7,897 bases of DNA from Pseudomonas sp. (GTDB lineage: Bacteria; Pseudomonadota; Gammaproteobacteria; Pseudomonadales; Pseudomonadaceae): assembly GCA_030654635.1 (NCBI GenBank), contig JAURXE010000408.1:1-7897 (forward strand), given 5' to 3'. Below the pieces are notes generated by a model that saw nothing but the letters and a program-made list of their open reading frames with translations, was not told where the DNA came from and ran no database searches. A program made the position numbers and the translations under genes. Below are positions 1 to 5,844 of this stretch, piece after piece. Numbering within the stretch: the stretch's first letter is position 1; each line of letters opens with the position of its first letter.

Positions 1-318
1 AATGGTCGACTTGCCGATGCCCGGATCGCCACCGATCAACACCACAGAGCCATCCACCAAACCGCCGCCGAGCACCCGATCCAGTTCGGCCGAGCCGGTA
101 GAGAAACGCGGCACCTCAGAAATACTCACCTCGGCCAGGGTTTTGATGTTGGTCTGCTCTCCAGCCCAGCTGGCGCGGGTGCTGGGTGCGGCCGTGTGGG
201 CCTCGATCATGGTTTCGGTCAGGGTGTTCCAGGTGCCGCACTCGCCGCACTGCCCGGCCCACTTGGGAAAGGTCGCGCCACACTCGGTGCAGCCGTACAT
301 GCGTTTGGCCTTGGCCAT
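1..318 (-). CDS. radA: DNA repair protein RadA, N-terminal part (cut by left window edge)
   Basis: These are the first 106 codons of RadA, the RecA-like ATPase that helps branch migration and processing of recombination intermediates in the cytoplasm. The protein starts MAKAKRMYGC. It carries the N-terminal four-Cys zinc finger (C10-x2-C13, C24-x2-C27), then a linker with the usual STGSAELDRVLGGG segment (about residues 73-86), and the Walker A motif GDPGIGKST at residues 97-105, where the window ends. The rest of the ATPase core, the KNRFG motif and the Lon-like C-terminal domain lie outside. The ATG at 318-316 has a GGAG ribosome site (complement of 324-327) five bases upstream. It is divergent from the CopD-like gene across 108 bp. 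The zinc finger, spacing and Walker A together make the identification secure. Confidence 0.96.
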   Translation of the reverse strand, partial: MAKAKRMYGCTECGATFPKWAGQCGECGTWNTLTETMIEAHTAAPSTRASWAGEQTNIKTLAEVSISEVPRFSTGSAELDRVLGGGLVDGSVVLIGGDPGIGKSTI

Positions 319-347
319 GAAAACTCCGGGTCTAAAGACAGGCGCCG

Positions 348-353
348 ATAATA
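348..353 (-). promoter_or_regulatory. Possible -10 box for radA
   Basis: Read on the minus strand, the 108-bp gap between radA and the CopD-like gene contains TATTAT, five of six matches to the sigma-70 -10 consensus, 30 bases upstream of the radA ATG. No good -35 box lies 16-18 bases further upstream, so this is a weak candidate. No convincing promoter was found for the divergent plus-strand gene. Confidence 0.25.
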
Positions 354-426
354 GCCGCTGGCTTGACCGTGATCAGCTCTTTTACTCGGCGAACCCACCA
401 AGCTCAGATCACTCAAGGAGAAACCT

Positions 427-861
427 ATGCGCATTCTGCTGTTCTTACACCTGATCGGCGCGAGCATCTGGCTGGGCGGGCACCTGATCCTGGCGCTGAA
501 AATCCTCCCACCCGCTTGGCGCGCCCGTGATCCGGCGCCGATCCGCGCCTTTGAAGAACGCTACGAGGCACTCGGCCTGCCAGCCTTGTTGCTGCAAGTA
601 ATCAGCGGCGTCTGGCTGGCAACTTTATGGCTACCTGCGAGCGCTTGGTTGAGCAACAACCCGCTGGCCAGCCTGATTCGCTTTAAGTTGGGTTTGCTGG
701 CACTGACCCTGATACTCGGCGCCCATGCACGGCTGCGCTTGATTCCACGCCTGTCTGGCGCCAACCTCGGCGGCCTGGCTGTGCATATTTACGCCATCAC
801 CTTGACGGCCCTGACCCTGGCTTGGGTCGGCGTCAGCTTTCGTTTTGGTGGGGTGTTGTAG
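427..861 (+). CDS. CopD-like four-helix integral membrane protein
   Basis: A 144-residue, very hydrophobic protein predicted to sit in the inner membrane with four helices, roughly residues 2-24, 51-69, 84-104 and 117-137. The opening MRILLFLHLIGASIWLGGH is typical of small CopD-family proteins, in which a His in helix 1 and the W-L-G-G-H motif recur. Histidines in or near helices are H8, H19, H100 and H120, a pattern that could bind b-type haem or copper; that is inference, and no transport role has been shown here. The ATG is preceded by AAGGAG (415-420) with six bases spacing, so the start is well supported. The TAG stop lies inside the left end of the repeat element at 858-1021, so the extreme C-terminus (FRFGGVL) may have been altered when that element arrived. 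The family call is moderately sure; the function is unknown. Confidence 0.8.
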   Translation: MRILLFLHLIGASIWLGGHLILALKILPPAWRARDPAPIRAFEERYEALGLPALLLQVISGVWLATLWLPASAWLSNNPLASLIRFKLGLLALTLILGAHARLRLIPRLSGANLGGLAVHIYAITLTALTLAWVGVSFRFGGVL

Positions 862-1021
862 GGTGGGTTAGGCGCATGACCAGGGGCTATCTGCTGACGC
901 TTGGTCAGTTGCGCCGTAACCCACCAGATGAGGCAGGTCGATCACCACTTGGTGGGTTACGTGACGCACGGATTGTGCAGTTGATGTTCTGATCCAGCTC
1001 TGCGCCACTAGCCGACCCTAC
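858..1021. repeat. MITE-like element with imperfect terminal inverted repeats
   Basis: The left end (858-875, GTAGGGTGGGTTAGGCGC) and the reverse complement of the right end (1002-1021, GTAGGGTCGGCTAGTGGCGC) agree at 16 of 18 aligned bases, with two substitutions and a two-base indel. They bound 164 bp with no plausible gene. Three further copies of a GGTGGGTTA core alternate in orientation inside (862-870 plus, 917-925 minus, 951-959 plus). GTAGGGTGGGTTA-type repeats are, from general knowledge, common between genes in Pseudomonas, so this is probably a non-autonomous mobile repeat or its remnant. No clear target-site duplication is visible. The left end includes the stop codon of the upstream membrane-protein gene. 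Confidence 0.55.
862..961. repeat. Two mutually exclusive hairpins sharing a middle arm
   Basis: Arm 862-875 pairs with 911-925 (nine pairs, a bulged G, then five pairs), continued inward by TGACCA (877-882) with TGGTCA (902-907). The middle arm CGTAACCCACCA (915-926) also pairs perfectly over 12 bases with TGGTGGGTTACG (950-961). The middle arm can therefore form only one of the two stems at a time. In the transcript of the upstream gene either stem could protect the 3' end or aid termination, although no U-tract follows. Confidence 0.6.
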
Positions 1022-1067
1022 GAATTTCAGCGCCCCTGGCACCGCTAGCTGGCCACAGGCTTCAACA

Positions 1068-1073
1068 TATAAT
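1068..1073 (+). promoter_or_regulatory. Isolated perfect TATAAT hexamer
   Basis: A perfect sigma-70 -10 sequence on the plus strand, just right of the repeat element and just before the leftward terminator. No -35 box lies 16-18 bases upstream and there is no TG extension. The next plus-strand gene, mscL, begins more than 500 bp away, so any transcript would first run antisense through the YdcH-like gene. Low support. Confidence 0.2.
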
Positions 1074-1085
1074 TGGGGGCACAGC

Positions 1086-1114
1086 AAAAAAAGGCGTGGC
1101 CAACGCCACGCCTT
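1086..1114 (-). terminator. Rho-independent terminator of the YdcH-like gene
   Basis: Read leftward, AAGGCGTGGC, loop GTTG and GCCACGCCTT form a perfect 10-bp stem, followed by an uninterrupted T-run (the last two stem Ts plus five more). It lies about 20 bp beyond the stop codon of the minus-strand YdcH-like gene, which is the expected place. On the plus strand the stem has no T-run, so it should act mainly on leftward transcription. Confidence 0.9.
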
Positions 1115-1132
1115 AGCTCACAGCAGTGCGCT

Positions 1133-1408
1133 CTAGCAGCTGCACTTACCGCAGCAGCCTTGCGGCTCGGCAGCTTTTTTCAATTGCCGGGCCAGCTCGT
1201 CTTTAAGCGCTACACGTTCAACCTTGAGGGTCGCCAGGCTCGCGTCATCCAGCGTGTCAACGCCATCTTCGACGCGGCAAACGCGCTTGTCCAAGACCTC
1301 ATACTCATCGGCCAAACGGGCAAAATGTTGGTCTTGCTGGCGCAAGCTGTGCAGTTGCTCGCGCAGTTCAGGGAAGTCAGCAAGCAATGGATGATGTTCT
1401 ACATGCAT
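1133..1408 (-). CDS. YdcH/DUF465-like small helical protein with Cys-rich tail
   Basis: A 91-residue protein starting MHVEHHPLLADFPELREQ and containing the DUF465/YdcH signature pattern H-F-A-R-L-x-D-E-Y-x-x-L-D-K-R-V (residues about 28-43), then V-E-D-G and a second helix rich in K, E and L (about 60-78). The family is known structurally as short helical hairpins; its role is not established. The distinctive part is the C-terminus, GCCGKCSC, with four cysteines in the last seven residues (C85, C86, C89, C91), which looks able to bind metal; that is inference. AGGAG (complement of 1416-1420) lies seven bases before the ATG. The gene stands alone, is divergent from mscL across 192 bp, and ends at a strong terminator. 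It lacks membrane segments and a signal peptide, so it is probably cytoplasmic. Confidence 0.85.
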   Translation of the reverse strand: MHVEHHPLLADFPELREQLHSLRQQDQHFARLADEYEVLDKRVCRVEDGVDTLDDASLATLKVERVALKDELARQLKKAAEPQGCCGKCSC

Positions 1409-1417
1409 GGGGCAGCT

Positions 1418-1495
1418 CCTAGGTTGACTAGTCTTAGGCTAGCCTCCGGCACGCCGCCAGCTGTTGATCAGGATCAACTTCAGTCGCCTTAGGCG
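1418..1495. promoter_or_regulatory. Palindrome-dense control region between the YdcH-like gene and mscL
   Basis: Within 78 bp of the divergent intergenic region there are five short dyads: CCTAGG (1418-1423), ACTAGT (1427-1432), AGGCTAGCCT (1436-1445), GTTGATC-AG-GATCAAC (1463-1478) and CGCCT-T-AGGCG (1485-1495). The 7+7 dyad at 1463-1478 is the most operator-like. The first three share a CTAG core, a tetranucleotide that is scarce in many bacterial genomes. I could not place a convincing -35/-10 pair for either gene, so promoter positions remain open. The rest of the gap (1496-1600) contains only the mscL ribosome site. Confidence 0.4.
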
Positions 1496-1600
1496 CCAAA
1501 CCCACATTGCAATAAAAGCGCAGGCAACGGCTCGGTCGCTGGCGAGAGCTGCGCTGGACGTTTTAAACTGCCTGCACTCTCACCCATAAGGACACAGCAC

Positions 1601-2005
1601 ATGAGCGTACTCAGCGAATTCAAAGCCTTCGCCGTCAAAGGCAACGTGGTCGACATGGCCGTCGGCATTATCATTGGCGCGGCGTTCGGCAAGATCGTCT
1701 CGTCCTTTGTCGGCGACGTAATCATGCCGCCGATTGGCTTGCTGATCGGCGGCGTCGACTTTAGCGACCTGGCCGTGACCCTCAAGGCCGCCGAAGGTAC
1801 GGCGCCGGCGGTGATGCTCAGCTACGGCAAGTTCTTGCAGACCGTGCTGGATTTTCTGATCGTCGCTTTTGCCATTTTCATGGGCGTAAAGGCCATCAAT
1901 AAACTCAAAACCGCCGAAGTCGCAGCCGTCGTGCCGCCCAGCAAAGAGCAAGAACTGCTCGGCGAAATCCGCGACCTGTTAAAGGCCCAGCAAGGCCAGC
2001 CTTAA
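1601..2005 (+). CDS. mscL: Large-conductance mechanosensitive channel MscL
   Basis: A 134-residue inner-membrane channel that opens under membrane tension to release solutes during hypo-osmotic shock; the family length is about 136. The N-terminal helix (1-13), the conserved segment [20 protein letters not shown] in TM1 (about 14-43), the [12 protein letters not shown] turn, a periplasmic loop (about 44-72), TM2 with [18 protein letters not shown] (about 74-102), and a C-terminal amphipathic bundle helix ending [16 protein letters not shown] (115-130) are all in place. By alignment with the E. coli protein as I recall it, the pore-constriction positions 19 and 23 are Met and Ile here rather than Leu and Val, a conservative change. 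AAGGA (about 1586-1590) precedes the ATG by ten bases. It appears to be a single-gene unit with a hairpin just downstream. Confidence 0.97.
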   Translation: MSVLSEFKAFAVKGNVVDMAVGIIIGAAFGKIVSSFVGDVIMPPIGLLIGGVDFSDLAVTLKAAEGTAPAVMLSYGKFLQTVLDFLIVAFAIFMGVKAINKLKTAEVAAVVPPSKEQELLGEIRDLLKAQQGQP

Positions 2006-2016
2006 TCCTTAGCAAC

Positions 2017-2054
2017 AACGCTGCAGGGCCCGCCACGCCGGGCGTTGCAGCGTT
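2017..2054. terminator. Hairpin after mscL, possible terminator without a clear T-run
   Basis: AACGCTGCA (2017-2025) pairs perfectly with TGCAGCGTT (2046-2054), and inside it GCCCG pairs with CGGGC around a six-base loop, giving a long GC-rich stem 12 bases past the mscL stop. Only GTT, then AGGCAAAA, follows on the plus strand, so it lacks the usual T-tract. It may still terminate or stabilise the mscL message. Confidence 0.5.
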
Positions 2055-2128
2055 AGGCAAAACCTTCTGACACCCCGCTCTACGCCGTTCAAATCCCGCC
2101 CTGTCGCTTTAGCTTTTTCTGCCTAGAC

Positions 2129-2224
2129 TGGTAAATAGACTTACCAATCACTGTAACGCTACCCCGTAGTGATTACGCCCATAGAGGCCCAACCACGGCG
2201 CGCCGTCCAGTCGCACAGTGGTTG
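2129..2224 (+). promoter_or_regulatory. Leader with three consecutive inverted repeats before the EAL response-regulator gene
   Basis: The 186-bp gap upstream of the response regulator holds TGGTAA-6-TTACCA (2129-2134 with 2141-2146), AATCACT-15-AGTGATT (2146-2152 with 2168-2174) and CAACCAC-21-GTGGTTG (2190-2196 with 2218-2224). The loop of the last contains the 8-bp palindrome GGCGCGCC (2197-2204). The third repeat ends six bases before the AAGGG ribosome site (2230-2234). The first overlaps a weak -10-like TAAATA (2132-2137). They could be operators or mRNA stems; the sequence does not decide. No recognised riboswitch class was seen, and 2055-2128 shows nothing else. Confidence 0.35.
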
Positions 2225-2240
2225 TAGACAAGGGTTACCC

Positions 2241-4490
2241 ATGAGCACCGAGCAGACTGAGCAGACTGAGCACGTTGAACAAATTGAGCATAAAGAGGAG
2301 CTGTTTTCCTTTGACGACGAAGCGCATCCGCGCGACGACGCCAGCGCGGCAAATGTCTGGCGGGTACTGATCGTCGATGATGATATCGACGTGCATCAGT
2401 CCACCGGCTTTGCCATGGCCAATACCGAGGTGTTCGGCCGCCAGCTGGAGTTCTTGCATGCTTACTCCGCCGCCCAAGCGATTGAGGTACTGCGCGAGCA
2501 AAAGCACATCGCGGTGATCCTGCTCGATGTGGTGATGGAGGCCGACGACTCCGGCCTGCAACTGGTACGCATCATTCGCAAAGAACTGGGCAACACCGAG
2601 GCGCGGATTATCTTGCGCACCGGCCAGCCCGGCTACGCCCCCGAGATGGAGGCGATCCGCGACTACGACATCAACGACTACAAAACTAAATCCGAACTCT
2701 CGCGCAATCGCCTCTACACCGCACTCACCTCAGCGGTACGCTCCTACGACCAGATCAGTGCGCTAAATGCCAGCCGCCGCGGCCTGAGCATGGTAATTCG
2801 CGCCAGCAGCCAGCTGATGGCACGGCAAGGCGTAAGCGAATTTGCCGCTGGCATCATCACCCAGATCTGCGGGCTGTTTGGCCTGCCACCGGAAGGCGTG
2901 GTCTGTGCCTACGACCAATCCCACTCACCCGACCAGGCACTGATCATTGCCGCCGCCGGCAGCCTAACCAACTGCATCAATCAGCAGCTCGACGCCCTGC
3001 CCAACCATGCGATTGCCAGCGCACTCAGCCGCTGCCTGCGCGAGCGGGCTAATAACTACAGCAGCCACAGCACTACCTTGTTTTTCCCCGGGCAAGCCCA
3101 CAACGACATGGCCGCTTACCTGCAAACCGAGAAGCCACTGAACGAGCTTGATCGGCAATTGCTCGAGGTATTCTGCAGCAACATCACCATCACCCTCGAC
3201 AACGTGCAGCTGCTCACCCAACTCAAAGATCACGCCTATAACGATCAACTGCTGCACATCCCCAATCGACTGGCCTTCGTGCATGCCCTCGACCGGGTGC
3301 TGAGCGAGGGCAATCTCAGCGCCACCACCTTGGCGTTGATTGATATTGATGGTTTCTCCGAACTCAACGACGCCCTCGGCCATCAACATGGCGACGCACT
3401 GTTACGCGCGGTGGCCGAGCGACTGCAGCACCGGCTGCCCACCGGCACCCTGTTGGCGCGGGTGGCCGGTGATGTATTTGGCATCCTGGCCGCCACCTCA
3501 GTGGTTAACCCGGCGCACTTGAGCGAACTGTTTCGCCAGCCCTTACAGCTTGAGCAACTCAGTCAAAACCTTACCGTCACCATAGGCTTAACCTGCCTGG
3601 ATCAAATTGACGGCAACGGCGCCGATGCCCTGAAAGCCGCCAATATCGCGCTCAAACACGGCAAGCAACACCAGCGCGGCAAGATCTGTCATTTCACCCG
3701 CGACATGGAGTTCGAAACCCGCGCCCGCGTGCGCCTGTTGCAAGAGCTGCGCAGTGCCTTCGACCGTGAGCGTTTGTTCGTCGTCTATCAGCCCCAAGTG
3801 TCGCTGGCCAACCGCCAACTGATCGGCGTCGAAGCCTTGCTGCGCTGGCGCAATGACGACGGCAGCTATGTGTCGCCGAGCGAGTTTATTCCGCTGGCCG
3901 AAAGCTCGGGGCTGATCATCAGCCTCGGCGAATGGGTACTGCGCAACGCCTGTCACGACCTGCAAAAACTGCTGCAGAGAAGCGGCCAGACGCTGCGCAT
4001 GGCGGTCAACGTGTCAGTCACCCAGTTCCGCCAGCCAAACTTTATTGAAGTCCTCGACCATGCCCTGGCCGAGAGTGGCATTGACCCACGGCTGCTGGAG
4101 CTGGAGATCACCGAATCGGTGGCGGTACTGGAACCAGGTTTTATGATTGAGCTGTTAAACCAGATCAAATCCCGCGGTGTGTGCATCGCCATCGATGACT
4201 TCGGTACCGGTTTCTCATCGCTCAGCTACCTCGAACAACTGAACATCGACCGATTAAAAATCGACATCAGTTTTGTTCGGCAAATGGAACACAGCGACGG
4301 CAGCCGGCGGATTGTCGAAACCATTATCCAGCTCGGCAAGAGCCTGCAACTGGAGCTGATCGCCGAGGGCATCGAGCAAGAGAGCCAAGCACTGCTACTG
4401 ACCGAGCTTGGCTGCCATGAAGGCCAGGGTTATTTGTTTGCCAAGCCCTTGGAGCTGCCGGCGTTACTGGCGTTTATGCAAGCGCCGTAA
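2241..4490 (+). CDS. Response regulator with DUF3369-like, degenerate GGDEF and EAL domains; predicted c-di-GMP phosphodiesterase
   Basis: A 749-residue cytoplasmic protein. REC domain about 40-165: acidic cluster D46-D48, phospho-acceptor D96 (VILLDVV), T127 and K150 (DYKTK). A GAF/DUF3369-like segment follows at about 175-330. The GGDEF-like domain (about 335-485) keeps the IPNR and DIDGFSELND motifs, but the signature reads AGDVF (409-413) and no RxxD inhibitory site precedes it, so cyclase activity is unlikely. The EAL domain (about 500-745) looks intact: E531-A-L, N590, E622 (ELEITE), D652/D653 (DDFGTGF), K673, E709 and Q729 (GQGYLF), which supports hydrolysis of c-di-GMP to pGpG. The ATG at 2241 is chosen over an in-frame GTG at 2169 because AAGGG lies six bases before it and the extra 24 residues are not domain-like. 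The probable upstream kinase is encoded 1.3 kb downstream. Confidence 0.93.
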   Translation: MSTEQTEQTEHVEQIEHKEELFSFDDEAHPRDDASAANVWRVLIVDDDIDVHQSTGFAMANTEVFGRQLEFLHAYSAAQAIEVLREQKHIAVILLDVVMEADDSGLQLVRIIRKELGNTEARIILRTGQPGYAPEMEAIRDYDINDYKTKSELSRNRLYTALTSAVRSYDQISALNASRRGLSMVIRASSQLMARQGVSEFAAGIITQICGLFGLPPEGVVCAYDQSHSPDQALIIAAAGSLTNCINQQLDALPNHAIASALSRCLRERANNYSSHSTTLFFPGQAHNDMAAYLQTEKPLNELDRQLLEVFCSNITITLDNVQLLTQLKDHAYNDQLLHIPNRLAFVHALDRVLSEGNLSATTLALIDIDGFSELNDALGHQHGDALLRAVAERLQHRLPTGTLLARVAGDVFGILAATSVVNPAHLSELFRQPLQLEQLSQNLTVTIGLTCLDQIDGNGADALKAANIALKHGKQHQRGKICHFTRDMEFETRARVRLLQELRSAFDRERLFVVYQPQVSLANRQLIGVEALLRWRNDDGSYVSPSEFIPLAESSGLIISLGEWVLRNACHDLQKLLQRSGQTLRMAVNVSVTQFRQPNFIEVLDHALAESGIDPRLLELEITESVAVLEPGFMIELLNQIKSRGVCIAIDDFGTGFSSLSYLEQLNIDRLKIDISFVRQMEHSDGSRRIVETIIQLGKSLQLELIAEGIEQESQALLLTELGCHEGQGYLFAKPLELPALLAFMQAP
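2250..2294 (+). repeat. Five 9-bp in-frame repeats encoding an E-Q/H-x tract
   Basis: Immediately after codons 1-3 of the response regulator, GAGCAGACT occurs twice exactly (2250-2258, 2259-2267). It is followed by three diverged copies (GAGCACGTT, GAACAAATT, GAGCATAAA). They encode a charged tract of Glu, then Gln or His, then a variable residue, ahead of the REC domain. Because the unit is a multiple of three, copy-number change would lengthen or shorten the N-terminal tail without a frameshift. Confidence 0.75.
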
Positions 4491-4511
4491 CACCCGGCAC
4501 AGTGACGGCGC
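4482..4511 (+). terminator. GC-rich hairpin across the response-regulator stop codon
   Basis: GCGCCGT (4482-4488) pairs with ACGGCGC (4505-4511) around a 16-base loop that includes most of the TAA stop. There is no T-run after it. It might weakly terminate or stabilise the transcript; it is not strong evidence that the downstream genes form a separate unit. Confidence 0.3.
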
Positions 4512-4698
4512 ACGCTCCAGCGCGGCGTCTCAACCATGCAATGGACTGCCCACGCGCGCCCAATCCGGGACAGAGCGGGCTGCGCCTTAGTCGCGAGCTG
4601 CGAATAGGCTGCCCGCCAGCACGTCCAAGAGGGCACAGCCACTTTACTTGACGGCTTTAGCGCGACTCACAGGTACGTCTTACTCAAGGTAATTGTCG
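4491..4698 (+). other. 208-bp non-coding gap before the binding-protein gene
   Basis: No gene is supported here: the short open frames in this gap lack ribosome sites and family features. A TTGACG (4648-4653) matches a -35 box in five of six bases, but nothing like a -10 lies 16-18 bases after it. AAGG (4686-4689) is the ribosome site of the next gene. A promoter for the binding-protein and kinase pair is therefore possible but not shown. Confidence 0.4.
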
Positions 4699-5844
4699 AT
4701 GACCTCCTTCTTTCTAGAGCAACTGATACGCCCGATCCGCGCCCTCTCCGTGAGTCTGCTGGCCATCCTGGCGCTGGGTTGCGAGCAAGCGCCAACACCG
4801 GCAAAGGTGCTGCATATCGGCGTGTTGGTGGACGCCTCGGGACCTACCTCAAGCCTGGGGATTGCCGGGCGTAACGGCATGCAGCTGGCGGTGGAACAAG
4901 CCAACGCAAGCGCGGCGGCCAACGCGGCGAAAGTTGAACTGCACTTTCAGGATGATGGCTTCAATGCCGACACCGCCAAGCAAGCCGTACAGCAATTACT
5001 TAAGGATCAGGTGGTGGCGATCCTCGGCCCGATGACCAGCATGATCGCCGTACAGGTGTTGCCGCAGCTTAACCAGGCCGGCGTAGTGCTGATGGGCGGC
5101 AGCGCGCTTACCCCGCTACTGGCCGGCCGCGATGACCAGTTCTTTCGCACCGTCAGCCACCATAATCCCGACGCGCAGCAGGTTGCCGACTACCTGCAAC
5201 AGCGCCTTGGCGTACAAAGGCTCAACGTCATAATCGAGCTGAGCAACAGCCAATTTACCCAGCCCTGGTTCAACGATTTCGCCCGCCACTACCGCGCCAC
5301 AGGCGCCAGCATCGAGCAAACCTTGAGCTTCACCCGCGACGCGAAGACCAACTACGCCAGCCTAGCCAAGCAGGCCTTGCTCAATCAGCCGCAGGCCGTG
5401 GTGCTGATATCCGGCGCGCTGGACGCGGCGATGCTGGCTACCCAGTTGCGCAAAATTCGCCCCGAGCTGCCGCTGGCGGCCTCCTCCGGCGCGGCGGTAG
5501 ATGCATTGCTGGAAATGGGCGGGCGCGCCGTCGAGGGCCTAGTCTCGGCCCAAGGCTATGACGCCGATGACCAGTCGCCGGCATTCCTGGCCTTTCGCAG
5601 CGCCTATGAAGCGCGTTTTAAAGCCCCTATCGATAGCGCCGCGGTGATTGGTTTCAATGCCGCCAATGTGCTGCTGCAGGCCTTGCGCGAACGCCAACCG
5701 AATGAGTCCGTCAAACAAGCGCTGCTGCGGCTGCGCAACTTTCAGGGCTTGCAGCAAGCGATCCGCTTTGACGAGTTTGGCGATGTCGACAGCCCAGCCT
5801 TCCTGAAGGTTATTCAGCAGGGTCGCTTCGTTAATGCCAACTAG
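4699..5844 (+). CDS. Type I periplasmic-binding lipoprotein (LivK/Peripla_BP_6-like)
   Basis: A 381-residue protein with a positively charged N-terminus, a hydrophobic stretch (about 15-27) and a lipobox-like LALGC giving a predicted lipidated C28, so it is probably anchored in the periplasm with Glu at +2. The mature part follows the leucine/amide-binding fold: KVLHIGVLVDASGP (36-49), GRNGMQLAVEQAN (57-69), DDGFNADTAKQAVQQLL (85-101), the ligand-site loop ILGPMTS (108-114), then MGGSALTP (132-139) and ARFKAPIDSAAVIGFNA near the C-terminus. The ligand cannot be read from sequence. The ATG at 4699 is preferred over an in-frame TTG at 4693 because AAGG lies nine bases upstream of it but only three from the TTG. 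No permease or ATPase genes follow; the next gene, a histidine kinase, overlaps the stop by 11 bp. This points to a sensory accessory role rather than uptake, by inference. Confidence 0.88.
   Translation: MTSFFLEQLIRPIRALSVSLLAILALGCEQAPTPAKVLHIGVLVDASGPTSSLGIAGRNGMQLAVEQANASAAANAAKVELHFQDDGFNADTAKQAVQQLLKDQVVAILGPMTSMIAVQVLPQLNQAGVVLMGGSALTPLLAGRDDQFFRTVSHHNPDAQQVADYLQQRLGVQRLNVIIELSNSQFTQPWFNDFARHYRATGASIEQTLSFTRDAKTNYASLAKQALLNQPQAVVLISGALDAAMLATQLRKIRPELPLAASSGAAVDALLEMGGRAVEGLVSAQGYDADDQSPAFLAFRSAYEARFKAPIDSAAVIGFNAANVLLQALRERQPNESVKQALLRLRNFQGLQQAIRFDEFGDVDSPAFLKVIQQGRFVNAN

Noticed and set aside
2..454. Long plus-strand open frame opposite radA
   Set aside because: It lies antisense to a clear RadA N-terminus with zinc finger and Walker A, lacks a ribosome site and family features, and reflects GC-rich codon mirroring.
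858..1132. Small RNA or CRISPR-like repeat array
   Set aside because: The repeated GGTGGGTTA units alternate in orientation and are not evenly spaced with unique spacers, so this fits an inverted-repeat element, not CRISPR.
1073..1492. Plus-strand open frame across the terminator and the YdcH-like gene
   Set aside because: It overlaps a strong leftward terminator and runs antisense to a recognisable DUF465-like protein; its translation shows no domain.
2169..2240. Upstream GTG start for the response regulator
   Set aside because: It has no ribosome site, runs through the leader dyads and adds 24 residues with no domain; the ATG at 2241 has AAGGG at proper spacing.
2964..3389. Minus-strand open frame inside the response regulator
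   Set aside because: Shadow of the DUF3369/GGDEF coding strand; the composition is explained by third-position GC.
4648..4676. Sigma-70 promoter starting with TTGACG before the binding-protein gene
   Set aside because: No acceptable -10 hexamer lies at 16-18 bp spacing; kept only as a note in the gap description.
4693..4698. Upstream TTG start for the binding lipoprotein
   Set aside because: It is only three bases after AAGG; the ATG at 4699 has normal spacing and gives a typical signal peptide.
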